Source of the DNA: Flavobacteriales bacterium
GTDB lineage: Bacteria; Bacteroidota; Bacteroidia; Flavobacteriales; BACL11
DNA: 34,123 bases
Reading direction: 5' to 3'
NCBI GenBank assembly: GCA_018652335.1
Contig: JABICI010000008.1
Coordinates: 1-34,123 of the forward strand
Position 1 is the first letter of the stretch, and every line of letters starts with the position of its first letter. Both the position numbers and the translations under genes were made by a program. Below the pieces are notes generated by a model that ran no database searches, was not told the DNA's origin, and saw only the letters and a list, made by a program, of their open reading frames with translations. Shown here piece after piece: positions 24,067-32,817 of this stretch.

Positions 24067-26049
24067 GTTATTTTTTAATAAAATTTCCAGTTCTCGCATT
24101 TTATCTCTTAGTCTTGCAGCTTCAATAAAGTTAAGGTTCTTTGCCATCTTTTGCATTTCTAGTTTGGTTTTTTTTATCATTTTATTTATTTCTTCTGTTG
24201 TACCGCTATTTATTTTAATTTCAGCTTTAGGTGTTGTTATTTTATATGGATTTAAACTATCAGCAAGTTTATTTTGTTCCTTCTTTATCAAGGGCATTGG
24301 TTTTAGACCATTTCTTTTATTATAATTAATTTGTTTTTCTCTTCTTCTTTCTGTTTCATCAATAGTTCTTCTCATAGAATCTGTTATTTTATCAGCATAC
24401 ATAATAACAAGTCCATTAATATTTCTAGCTGCCCTACCTGCAGTTTGAGTTAAAGCTCTTGAAGATCGTAAAAAACCCTCTTTATCTGCATCCATTATTG
24501 CTACTAAGCTTACTTGAGGTAAATCTAATCCTTCTCGAAGTAGATTAACTCCAATTAAAACATCAATTATTCCTTCCTTCAATTCATTTAATATTTCTAC
24601 CCTCTCTAAAGTGTCAACATCAGAGTGAATATATCTACATTTAATATTAAATTTGTTTAAGTATTTGCTGAATTCTTCAGCCATTCTTTTTGTTAACGTT
24701 ACAACTAAAACACGTTCTTTCTTTTTTATTCTTACTCTAATTTCTTCTAAAAGATCATCAATTTGGTTATGGGTTGGTCTAATATGTATTTTTGGGTCAA
24801 GTAGGCCTGTTGGTCTAATAATTTGTTCAGCGATTATTCCTTCAGACTTTTCTAATTCATAGTCAGCTGGTGTCGCACTTACGTATATTGTTTGATTATT
24901 AATTAGTTCAAATTCTTCAAATTTTAATGGTCTATTATCCATAGCTGCTGGCAATCTGAAGCCATGATCTACAAGGTTTCTTTTTCTAGATTTATCACCT
25001 CCATACATTGCTCTTACTTGAGGTAATGTTACATGACTTTCATCAATAACAGTAATAAAGTTATCTGGAAAATAGTCAAGTAAACAAAATGGCCTGCTAT
25101 TTGCTTCTCTACCATCAAAATACCTTGAGTAATTCTCAATTCCGGAGCAATATCCAAGCTCTTTAATCATTTCTAAATCAAAATGTGTTCTTTCGTCTAT
25201 TCTTTTTGCTTCAGTTTTCAAACCAATTTCCTTAAAAAAATCAATTTGTAATTTTAAATCATCTTGAATATTAGATATTGCATTATGTATTTTATCTTTT
25301 GAAGCTACAAATATACTTGCTGGAAAAATTCTGATTTCATCAAGGGATTCAATTATTTTACTGTTTTCAGGATTAAATGCCTCAATATCTTCAATTTCAT
25401 TTCCAAAAAAAATGATTCTGTAGGCTATATCATTATGAGCAAGAAATACATCTACAGTATCTCCTTTTACTCTAAAATTCCCTCTATTAAATTCAGCAGT
25501 TGTTCTACTATATAATGCTGAAACTAATTTTTGAAGAAATTGATCTCTACTAATAATATCTTCTTTCTTCAGATCAATTATTCCATTGTGAAAATCTTCT
25601 GGATTTCCAATCCCATAGATACAGCTTACTGAGGATACTACAATTATATCTTTTCTACCAGAGAGTAATGAAGATGTTGTTTTTAATCTATATTTCTCAA
25701 TTTCTTCATTAATTGACAAATCTTTTTCAATATATGTTCCAGAACTTGGAATGTATGCTTCTGGCTGATAATAATCATAATATGAAACAAAATATTCTAC
25801 AGCATTTTCTGGAAAAAATTGTTTGAATTCGCTAAAAAGTTGAGCAGCTAGAGTTTTATTATGACTTAAAACTAATGTAGGTCTATTTACTTCTTGAATC
25901 ACATTTGCAATAGTAAAAGTCTTTCCAGAACCAGTCACCCCAAGTAGAGTCTGAGATTGTTCAGAATCGTTTAAACCTTCTACTAATTGCTTTATTGCTG
26001 TTGGTTGGTCTCCTGTGGGCTTGAAATCTGATTGAAGTTTAAATTTCAT
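24061..26049 (-). CDS. uvrB: Excinuclease ABC subunit B
   Basis: A 662-residue nucleotide-excision-repair helicase-like ATPase. Walker A GVTGSGKT at 37-44, the damage-probing beta-hairpin region with YYDYYQPEAYIPSSGTYIEKD, DESHVTLPQ (motif II), and the C-terminal helicase motifs GVNLLREGLDLP and QTAGRAARN are all present. The C-terminal UVR motif (about 620-655) binds UvrC. UvrB loads onto damage from UvrA and prepares dual incision with UvrC. Its start follows the stop of the DUF349 gene without a gap, so they share one transcript. Complete and of standard length. Confidence 0.98.
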   Translation of the reverse strand: MKFKLQSDFKPTGDQPTAIKQLVEGLNDSEQSQTLLGVTGSGKTFTIANVIQEVNRPTLVLSHNKTLAAQLFSEFKQFFPENAVEYFVSYYDYYQPEAYIPSSGTYIEKDLSINEEIEKYRLKTTSSLLSGRKDIIVVSSVSCIYGIGNPEDFHNGIIDLKKEDIISRDQFLQKLVSALYSRTTAEFNRGNFRVKGDTVDVFLAHNDIAYRIIFFGNEIEDIEAFNPENSKIIESLDEIRIFPASIFVASKDKIHNAISNIQDDLKLQIDFFKEIGLKTEAKRIDERTHFDLEMIKELGYCSGIENYSRYFDGREANSRPFCLLDYFPDNFITVIDESHVTLPQVRAMYGGDKSRKRNLVDHGFRLPAAMDNRPLKFEEFELINNQTIYVSATPADYELEKSEGIIAEQIIRPTGLLDPKIHIRPTHNQIDDLLEEIRVRIKKKERVLVVTLTKRMAEEFSKYLNKFNIKCRYIHSDVDTLERVEILNELKEGIIDVLIGVNLLREGLDLPQVSLVAIMDADKEGFLRSSRALTQTAGRAARNINGLVIMYADKITDSMRRTIDETERRREKQINYNKRNGLKPMPLIKKEQNKLADSLNPYKITTPKAEIKINSGTTEEINKMIKKTKLEMQKMAKNLNFIEAARLRDKMRELEILLKNNS

Positions 26050-27813
26050 CTATGCTTTATTTAGCATCTGAATTTTTTTATATAAACTAGCTATTTCAGT
26101 TTTTGAATTACTTATTTTATTTTGAGCCTGTAATAATAGTTTCTCTGTTGCATTTCCATGTCCAAAGAAGGAAATGTTATTCTCGTATTGAAATATCTCT
26201 TTTTTTAATGAATCTATCTTCATTTTTATTAAATTCTTTTCCTTTAGAATTGCATTTTTATTGTCTCCTATTAAATCTATTTTATTTTGTAATTTAATAT
26301 TATCTAATTCAATTTTACTCAGACCTATCTTCTCGTACTTTAATTCTAGTGTTTTATAGAACTCATCATTAATCGATTTATCTCTTTTTGTAACTTTTCC
26401 TGTATTCTTCCATTCTAACTTGATAACTTCTAATTCTTTAAGTGTATTCTTGGGGCTTTCTGAAAGATTTAATTTTTTTAATTTATTAACAACTTTCTTC
26501 TTTTTATTTGATGCTTCTTCTTCAAGTTTAATTACATTTTTAAAATTCTCTTTTCTTGCATTAAAGAAGGTATTACATGCTAATCTAAATCTATTCCATA
26601 TTTCATTTGATAAAGAAGAGTGAGGAAATTTTTTCCATTCTTCTTGCAATTTAATCAGTTCTTTAGCAGTTTTATGCCAATCAGTACTATTCTTTAACTT
26701 TTCAGCTTGTTTACAGATTGCTAATTTATTTTCTATAATTTTTTTAGAAATAATTTTTTTGTTTTTATAATGTTCTCTTTTAGCATTATAAAAATTGTCT
26801 AAAGATGTTCTTAGATTTTTCCATGAAACTTTGAGATTATCACGATTTAAGTTACCTAATTTTCTCCACTCCTCTTCAAATCCCTTACATTTTGTAGTTG
26901 CTTTCTCCCAATCTTTATGAGATAAATCTTTAAAGGAATACAGATCATCTATTTTTTTGCAGAGCAGATTTTTGCTTTCTAATTTTTGTTTGTTTTGCTG
27001 TTTAAGAGTTAAGAAATAATCATTCCTTTTTGTGTTAATTTCTTTAGAAATAGATTGGAATTTCCTCCAAATAATATCTCTTTGTTCTCTTTCAACTGGA
27101 CCAATATTTTTCCAGTGTTCATGAAGTTCTTGTAGTACTTTATGTGCAATATTGATAGATGACTCTTTAAGTAATTTCTTTGCTTTTTCAAGAATTTGTG
27201 TTTTTTCTTCAAAATTTCTTTTGAAATCTAAATCTCTTAAATCTTTATTTAGTTTTATATAGTCATAAAATAACTCTACATGATGTTGATATGATTGCCA
27301 AATATTATTGTTTTCTGTTATGGGTACATATCCAGTAGAGTTCCATTTTTTTTGAAGTAGTCTAAATTTTTCAAATGTTATTTTTAAAGACTCCTCATCT
27401 TTTGATAATATATCAATTTCTTTAATTATTTGTTTTTTTATTTCTAAATTTTTTTGTTCTTCATTTGTTTTTTTATTTCTAAATTCTTTTTTTAATTTTT
27501 TAAATAAATTATAAGAAATTTTAAAAGAAATTTCAAGTGGATGGTATTTGTTTTTAGATTCTTTATTATCTTCTATGTCTTTACTTAGTTTTTCTTTTGT
27601 ATTATTAATGATAGTATTTTCTGTTTCTTTCTTATAAGCATTTATTCTATTGTAAAAAACAGACTTTATTTCCTCAATTTCTTTTGAAACTGAGTAGGGA
27701 TTATTGCTCTCACATAATAGATTTATTTTATCAATTAAATCTTGTAGTATTAGTTGATTGTTGTCTAGTTTTACTTCTTTTATATCTGAAGTCTCAATTA
27801 TTTTTTCAGTCAT
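26050..27813 (-). CDS. DUF349 repeat protein (alpha-helical, coiled coil)
   Basis: A 587-residue, highly charged alpha-helical protein, about a third Lys/Glu. It contains about five DUF349 repeats, each with a core like LxxxWKxxGxV followed by a W/F-containing helix (examples: LQKKWNSTGYVP, LHEHWKNIGPVE, FEEEWRKLGNLN, LQEEWKKFPHSS, IKLEWKNTGKVT). An N-terminal ~90-residue segment and a C-terminal coiled coil flank the repeats. The function of the family in Bacteroidota is not established. A TTG at 27819 is in frame, but the ATG at 27813 sits at the expected distance from a perfect -7 element. It touches uvrB (no gap) and lies behind aroE. Confidence 0.85.
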   Translation of the reverse strand: MTEKIIETSDIKEVKLDNNQLILQDLIDKINLLCESNNPYSVSKEIEEIKSVFYNRINAYKKETENTIINNTKEKLSKDIEDNKESKNKYHPLEISFKISYNLFKKLKKEFRNKKTNEEQKNLEIKKQIIKEIDILSKDEESLKITFEKFRLLQKKWNSTGYVPITENNNIWQSYQHHVELFYDYIKLNKDLRDLDFKRNFEEKTQILEKAKKLLKESSINIAHKVLQELHEHWKNIGPVEREQRDIIWRKFQSISKEINTKRNDYFLTLKQQNKQKLESKNLLCKKIDDLYSFKDLSHKDWEKATTKCKGFEEEWRKLGNLNRDNLKVSWKNLRTSLDNFYNAKREHYKNKKIISKKIIENKLAICKQAEKLKNSTDWHKTAKELIKLQEEWKKFPHSSLSNEIWNRFRLACNTFFNARKENFKNVIKLEEEASNKKKKVVNKLKKLNLSESPKNTLKELEVIKLEWKNTGKVTKRDKSINDEFYKTLELKYEKIGLSKIELDNIKLQNKIDLIGDNKNAILKEKNLIKMKIDSLKKEIFQYENNISFFGHGNATEKLLLQAQNKISNSKTEIASLYKKIQMLNKA

Positions 27814-27829
27814 AGTCAATTTTATTTTA

Positions 27830-27837
27830 CAAATTTA
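27830..27837 (-). promoter_or_regulatory. -7 promoter element (TAAATTTG) of the DUF349-uvrB transcript
   Basis: Exact TAnnTTTG on the minus strand in the 31-bp gap between aroE and the DUF349 gene; leader of about 10 nt. It gives uvrB a promoter independent of the comA-aroE genes. Confidence 0.55.
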
Positions 27838-27844
27838 CTAATAT

Positions 27845-28567
27845 TTAATTTTTTTTATTCCAAATTTTCCAACTCTCCTCTGCTTGTATTTCTAGCATAT
27901 TTAATCCATTCTGAATTTTAGTGTTATTTATCTTCCCGTTTTTTAAGAATTTTGTTTCAAGAGGATTATAGGTTAGATCAAAAAGTAAATGTTTGTTTGA
28001 TAAAAACTCATAAGGAATTTCAGGTGCGCAATTAATATCTGGATATACTCCTAAAGGTGTTGTATTTATAATAATATCATATTCCATGCACATACTCGCA
28101 TTAAAATCTGAATAATTGAATTTTGAATTTCTAGAAATAGTTTTATGTATTATTCCCAATTTATTTAGGGAGTACCGAATAGCTTTAGCTGCACCACCAT
28201 TTCCTAAAATGATGGCTTTTTTTCTTTCATCTAATTTTGAATAAATACTTTTAGTGAATCCTATGTGATCCGTATTATGTCCAACTAATTTCCCATTTTT
28301 TATCTGGATTGTATTTACTGCTCCAATTTTTCCTGCTTCAAAACTTAGTTCATCTAAAAATTTGATAATTGATTCTTTATATGGTATTGTGACATTTAAT
28401 CCAGATATCTTCTTATTTTTTAATAATTCTTTAAAATCTGAAATACTTTGAATTTCGAAATCTAGATATTGCGAGTTTGTAATATGTTCTTTTTTAAATT
28501 TATTTTTAAAATAAATTTTTGAGAATGTATTAGTTAGATTTTTGCCAATTAAGCCATAAGTTCTCAT
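27845..28567 (-). CDS. aroE: Shikimate dehydrogenase (AroE)
   Basis: A 240-residue NADP-linked enzyme of the shikimate pathway, reducing 3-dehydroshikimate to shikimate. Catalytic K64 lies in LNVTIPYK, and D100 lies in GHNTDHIGF. The Rossmann loop is LGNGGAAKAI (121-130), and INTTPLGVYP and GLNMLEIQAEESW complete the pattern. The N-terminal substrate loop reads LIGKNLTNTFS, the divergent form usual in Bacteroidota, instead of the GHS motif. It overlaps the DUF368 gene by 4 nt (ATGA), indicating coupled translation. It is shorter than E. coli AroE (272) but complete in motifs. Confidence 0.93.
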   Translation of the reverse strand: MRTYGLIGKNLTNTFSKIYFKNKFKKEHITNSQYLDFEIQSISDFKELLKNKKISGLNVTIPYKESIIKFLDELSFEAGKIGAVNTIQIKNGKLVGHNTDHIGFTKSIYSKLDERKKAIILGNGGAAKAIRYSLNKLGIIHKTISRNSKFNYSDFNASMCMEYDIIINTTPLGVYPDINCAPEIPYEFLSNKHLLFDLTYNPLETKFLKNGKINNTKIQNGLNMLEIQAEESWKIWNKKN

Positions 28568-29466
28568 GATATTCTTTTTGAGAAATCTTCTAAAAAATAT
28601 ACAATGATAAATCCTACAAGTGCAAAAACTATAGCTGATATAGTATCTGAGTCCAGCGTGCTTGGCAAAATTATGTTATATGATATTACTTTTTCATTTC
28701 CATCTATTATTAAGCTTTCAGTAATTTTCTTCCATGGCCAAATAATTTTTAGTGAGCCTAAAATAAATCCAGTTAGTAGTGCAAGTGTAGCATTTTTATA
28801 TTCTTTTAGTATCCACGATAGTAAATGTGAGAAACACATTAAACCAAAAATAGAGCCAAGAAAAAAAGTTGTTAATAATGGAATGTTTAACTCTGTTATT
28901 GCGGTAACCATCAACAACTTATAATTTCCTAACAATATTAATATGTATGACCCAGAGAGTCCAGGAAGCATCATTCCACTTATTCCAATAATTCCGCAGA
29001 TAAATACAAATAATAGGTTAGAGTTTTCTGTTGCCGGAGTAGCTAAGCTCAATGAGAAAGCTACAATTGTACCAAATATTAATGCAAGTATTGATTGCAT
29101 ATTCCAATTTTCTACTCTTTTACCAACAAAAATTATAGATGCAAGAATAAGTCCAAAAAAGAAAGCCCATATAAGTATAGGATATTCAGAAAATAGGTAC
29201 TCAAATAAGCTAGCTATAGTAAAAACACTTACAATACTACCCAAAAAAACTGATGCTAAGAAATAAAAATTTGTGTATTTAAAGAACTCTTTAATCTTTA
29301 AAGAGAAAAAGAGTTTAAATGCATTTCTGTCAAATGATTTTAAAGAAGTAATAAGATCTTCATATATCTCCGTAATTAATGCAATAGTTCCTCCAGATAC
29401 ACCAGGAATTACATTTGCTACACCCATTCCCATCCCTTTAAGAAAAAGTATAATATAATATTTCAT
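28564..29466 (-). CDS. DUF368 membrane protein (PopT-type undecaprenyl-phosphate translocase family)
   Basis: A 300-residue inner-membrane protein with about eight to nine hydrophobic helices. The N-terminal GMGMGVANVIPGVSGGTIALI and the internal GISGMMLPGLSGSYILILLGNY are the paired family signature motifs (an inverted repeat of re-entrant segments). DUF368 proteins have been shown to return undecaprenyl phosphate across the inner membrane for reuse in cell-wall and surface-polymer synthesis. The gene starts 4 nt after comA and overlaps aroE by 4 nt; this comA-DUF368-aroE order is shared by many flavobacteria. Function here is by family membership. Confidence 0.88.
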   Translation of the reverse strand: MKYYIILFLKGMGMGVANVIPGVSGGTIALITEIYEDLITSLKSFDRNAFKLFFSLKIKEFFKYTNFYFLASVFLGSIVSVFTIASLFEYLFSEYPILIWAFFFGLILASIIFVGKRVENWNMQSILALIFGTIVAFSLSLATPATENSNLLFVFICGIIGISGMMLPGLSGSYILILLGNYKLLMVTAITELNIPLLTTFFLGSIFGLMCFSHLLSWILKEYKNATLALLTGFILGSLKIIWPWKKITESLIIDGNEKVISYNIILPSTLDSDTISAIVFALVGFIIVYFLEDFSKRIS

Positions 29467-29470
29467 TTTT

Positions 29471-30229
29471 TTAAATTAAAAAATTTTCAAATGTATCTCC
29501 TCTTAATCCTAATCTCAAGCATTCTAATGGAATAACTTCGTTAGGAGCTATATTCCCCAAGTTGACATTTGCACCAAACTTTTTAATAAACCATATTTGT
29601 TGAGTTTTTTTTGGTGCTTCCCATAGAATTTTTTCAGGTGGTATTATGCGTGTTATTTTATCAATAAGTTCAGATTTTATTGCGCCATCACCATTAAAAA
29701 CACCAATATTTCCACTTTCTCGTGCTTCGGCAATTACTTTCCAGCTACCAGATGCCAATTCTTCTTTCATCATCTTAATCCAACTATCACCACTTATCTC
29801 AACTGAGGCGTCTTTGCTTCCTACTTCGCTAATAACTTTAAAATCTTTTGAAAAATCAGCTATTGTCTCACATTTGAAATGATGATTCATTTCCATTGAT
29901 CCATCAGAAATCTCAACCATTTCAAGACCAATGTTATTAAGATATTTCCGATAATCATCAAGTTGGTTCCTTACAGCAAATACCTCAAACAAGGTGCCTC
30001 CAGCATAAACATGCATTCCGTGGTTTTTGTAAAGTTTTATTTTGTCTGCAACATTTGGAGTAAGTATGCTTGTTCCAAATCCAAGCTTAATGATATCAGT
30101 ATGCACATGATTTGATTCTAAAAAGTTTTCAGCTTCTCTTAAGCTGAGCCCTTTATCCATCATCATTGTCAAGCCACTTTCTCTTGGTTTTGAAGGTCTC
30201 TTTGGAAGTTGAGTTAAAATTTCTTTCAT
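29471..30229 (-). CDS. comA: Phosphosulfolactate synthase (ComA family)
   Basis: A 252-residue TIM-barrel enzyme. The family joins sulfite to phosphoenolpyruvate to give (2R)-phosphosulfolactate, the first step of coenzyme M synthesis in methanogens. Motifs: PRESGLTMMMDKGLS, DIIKLGFGTS (K48), HGMHVYAGGTLFEV, VEISDGS and KVIAEARESG, all typical. Bacteroidota carry it without making coenzyme M; no comB, comC or comDE is visible here. Sulfonated products such as cysteate-derived sulfonolipids or sulfolactate are possible outputs but are inference. It is the first gene of an operon with DUF368 and aroE and has its own -7 element. Confidence 0.92.
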   Translation of the reverse strand: MKEILTQLPKRPSKPRESGLTMMMDKGLSLREAENFLESNHVHTDIIKLGFGTSILTPNVADKIKLYKNHGMHVYAGGTLFEVFAVRNQLDDYRKYLNNIGLEMVEISDGSMEMNHHFKCETIADFSKDFKVISEVGSKDASVEISGDSWIKMMKEELASGSWKVIAEARESGNIGVFNGDGAIKSELIDKITRIIPPEKILWEAPKKTQQIWFIKKFGANVNLGNIAPNEVIPLECLRLGLRGDTFENFLI

Positions 30230-30246
30230 TTTAATAATAAACTAAA

Positions 30247-30254
30247 CAAAGATA
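30247..30254 (-). promoter_or_regulatory. -7 promoter element (TATCTTTG) of comA
   Basis: Exact TAnnTTTG on the minus strand, leader about 12 nt. It shares an 81-bp intergenic region with the divergent glmM promoter. Confidence 0.55.
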
Positions 30255-30286
30255 CTAATACTGAGCACAACAATAATTTAATTATG

Positions 30287-30294
30287 TAATTTTG
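30287..30294 (+). promoter_or_regulatory. -7 promoter element (TAATTTTG) of glmM
   Basis: Exact TAnnTTTG, leader about 10 nt before the ATG at 30311. It is divergent to the comA promoter, with about 32 nt between the two elements. Confidence 0.55.
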
Positions 30295-30310
30295 TTATAA
30301 ATTACTTATA

Positions 30311-31690
30311 ATGACATTAATAAAATCTATCTCTGGTATAAGAGGTACTATTGGTGGTTTAGTTGGAGAATCACTTTCTCCATTGGATATTGTGCGTTTC
30401 ACATCTTCTTATGCACATTTTATAAAAAAGAAGAATACTTTTTCAAATACAATAATTATCGGTCGTGATGCCCGTATTTCTGGAGAAATGGTTAGTCGTA
30501 TAGTTTCAGGTACTTTAATAGGTTGCGGTTTTGATGTTATAGATGTTGGTCTTTCAACAACACCTACTATAGAAGTAGCTGTAGATTTAAAAAAAGCTGC
30601 AGGAGGTATAATAATAACCGCTAGTCATAATCCTAAAGAATGGAATGCTTTAAAACTATTAAATGCACGGGGTGAGTTTTTGTCAGAAAGTGATGGTATT
30701 CAAATACTTGAACTTGCTAAAAATGATCAATTTAATTTTACTGAAGTTGAAAAATTAGGAAAGTATAGTTATGATGATTCTTATAATGATAAGCATATTG
30801 AATTAGTGCTTAATTTAGATTTAGTTAATGTTGATCTAGTTAAAAAAGCTAAATTTAAAGTTGTTGTTGATGCAGTAAATTCAACAGGTGGTTTTATGAT
30901 TCCAAAATTACTTGAACATATGGGTGTTGAGTGTGTGAAACTTTTTTGTATTCCAAATGGTGATTTTCCTCACAACCCTGAACCACTTCCAGAAAACTTA
31001 AAAGAAATTTCTTCTTTAGTTATAAAAGAGAATGCTGATTTTGGTATTGTTGTTGATCCCGACGTTGATCGATTAGCATTTGTTTGTGAAGATGGTACAA
31101 TGTTTGGAGAAGAATATACTCTTGTTGCAATTTCTGACTATGTTTTAAGTAAAAATCCAGGAAATACAGTTTCTAACTTATCATCTACAAGAGCATTAAG
31201 AGATATAACTGTACAGCATAACGGAAAATATGAAGCATCTGCAGTTGGGGAAGTTAATGTTGTTGAGAAGATGAAAGAAATAAATGCAATTATTGGAGGA
31301 GAAGGAAATGGTGGAGTGATTTATCCGGATTTACATTATGGAAGAGATGCTTTAATTGGAATTGCACTTTTTTTAACTCAGATCGCAGAGAAAGATATTT
31401 CAGTTAAGAATCTAAGGAAATCATATCCAAATTATTTCATTTCAAAAAATAAAATTAAGTTAACAAAAGATATTAATGTAAACTTGATTCTATCAACCTT
31501 AGAGCGCAAATTTAAAAATGAAGATATTACTACAATTGATGGTTTAAAAATTGACTTTAATGATGGATGGGTTCATCTTAGAAAATCAAATACAGAACCA
31601 ATTATAAGAATATATGCTGAAAGTAATAGTCAGGAAGCTGCCAGTAAACTTGCAGATGATATGATCTTAGAAATCAAAAAAATTATATGA
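30311..31690 (+). CDS. glmM: Phosphoglucosamine mutase (phosphohexomutase family)
   Basis: A 459-residue phosphohexomutase. Active-site Ser S105 lies in IITASHNPKEWNALK, the metal-binding loop is DPDVDRL (D249, D251, D253), the sugar loop is GGEGNGG, and the phosphate-binding loop is RKSNTEPIIRIY. The N-terminus ISGIRGTIGG with TTPT fits the phosphoglucosamine-mutase branch usual in Bacteroidota. It would supply glucosamine-1-phosphate for UDP-GlcNAc and so for peptidoglycan and LPS. A phosphomannomutase role cannot be excluded from motifs alone. It overlaps the cysteine desulfurase by 4 nt (ATGA). Confidence 0.88.
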   Translation: MTLIKSISGIRGTIGGLVGESLSPLDIVRFTSSYAHFIKKKNTFSNTIIIGRDARISGEMVSRIVSGTLIGCGFDVIDVGLSTTPTIEVAVDLKKAAGGIIITASHNPKEWNALKLLNARGEFLSESDGIQILELAKNDQFNFTEVEKLGKYSYDDSYNDKHIELVLNLDLVNVDLVKKAKFKVVVDAVNSTGGFMIPKLLEHMGVECVKLFCIPNGDFPHNPEPLPENLKEISSLVIKENADFGIVVDPDVDRLAFVCEDGTMFGEEYTLVAISDYVLSKNPGNTVSNLSSTRALRDITVQHNGKYEASAVGEVNVVEKMKEINAIIGGEGNGGVIYPDLHYGRDALIGIALFLTQIAEKDISVKNLRKSYPNYFISKNKIKLTKDINVNLILSTLERKFKNEDITTIDGLKIDFNDGWVHLRKSNTEPIIRIYAESNSQEAASKLADDMILEIKKII

Positions 31691-32817
31691 AGGTTTATTT
31701 AGATAATGCAGCAACAACTCCATTAGCCCCTGAAGTTATAGAGATGACAAATGAAATGATGAAATCTCATTTTGGTAACCCTTCATCTATCCACTCGTAT
31801 GGAAGAGAATCAAAGATAATTGTTGAGAATTCACGAAAAACTATAGCTAAATTACTTAATACATCTCCAAGTTCTATTTTTTTTACTTCTGGAGGAACTG
31901 AAGCTGATAATATGGCAATAATGTGTGGTATCCATGACCACAACATCACACATGCAATTACATCAAAACTATCACATCATGCAGTTTTATATCCTCTACA
32001 AGATTTAGAAAAGCAGAAAGTGATTAAATTATCTTATGTTGATGTGGATGAAAACGGTGTTGTTTGTCTTAATCATCTTAAAGAATTATTAAAAAATAAC
32101 ACAAGAACTTTCGTATCTATTATGCACGCTAATAATGAGATAGGTACAATTCAAGATATTAAGCAAATTGGTGATATTTGTAAAGAACATAATGCTATTT
32201 TTCATTCTGATACTGTCCAGACTATTGCACACTATGACTTTAATATGCAGGAAATAAATATTGATTTTATGGCTGCTTCTGCTCATAAATTTCATGGTCC
32301 TAAAGGGATAGGATTTGTTTATATTTCTGAAAACATAAAAATAAAACCACTTCTTAGAGGAGGTTCACAAGAAAGAAATATGAGAGCGGGAACTGAAAAT
32401 ATCTATGGAATTGCTGGTCTTGCATTGGCTATGGAGTTAGCATATAAAAATTTAAAATTAGAAAGAAGTTACATAGAGGATATTAAACTATATATGATTG
32501 AGAAATTGACATCACAAATAGTAGATGTACAATTCTATGCAAAATCTGCTGACATTAAAAATAGTTTATATACTGTGCTTTCTTGTCATTTTCCAGAAAC
32601 TGATATTGCTGAAATGCTACTTTTTAATCTTGACATTTTGGGTATTGCATGCAGTGGAGGTAGTGCTTGTGCATCAGGAAGTAATTCTGGTTCTCATGTT
32701 TTATCAGAAATTGTATCAGAAACTAAAAGACCCGGTATTAGATTCTCATTTAGTAAATTTACAACTAAAGATGATATTGATTATACTGTTAAACAGTTAA
32801 AAACTCTATTTCCTTAA
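31687..32817 (+). CDS. Cysteine desulfurase (NifS/IscS family)
   Basis: A 376-residue PLP enzyme that takes sulfur from cysteine as a persulfide for Fe-S clusters and thiolated tRNA. The PLP Lys is K201 in SAHKFHGPKG. The N-terminus YLDNAATTP, TSGGTEADN and HANNEIGTIQ are standard, and the persulfide Cys is C328 in GSACASGSNSGSHVL. The short GSACASG loop places it with the group I (IscS/NifS-like) enzymes. It shares a 4-nt overlap with glmM, so they are translationally coupled. Its 3' end overlaps the convergent NhaC gene by 12 nt. No Isc or Suf scaffold gene lies in the window. Confidence 0.93.
   Translation: MKVYLDNAATTPLAPEVIEMTNEMMKSHFGNPSSIHSYGRESKIIVENSRKTIAKLLNTSPSSIFFTSGGTEADNMAIMCGIHDHNITHAITSKLSHHAVLYPLQDLEKQKVIKLSYVDVDENGVVCLNHLKELLKNNTRTFVSIMHANNEIGTIQDIKQIGDICKEHNAIFHSDTVQTIAHYDFNMQEINIDFMAASAHKFHGPKGIGFVYISENIKIKPLLRGGSQERNMRAGTENIYGIAGLALAMELAYKNLKLERSYIEDIKLYMIEKLTSQIVDVQFYAKSADIKNSLYTVLSCHFPETDIAEMLLFNLDILGIACSGGSACASGSNSGSHVLSEIVSETKRPGIRFSFSKFTTKDDIDYTVKQLKTLFP

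Noticed and set aside
28604-29458. Three + strand open frames of 61-107 codons opposite the DUF368 gene
   Set aside because: They are antisense to a conserved membrane protein, have low-complexity Ile/Pro/Lys composition and match no family.
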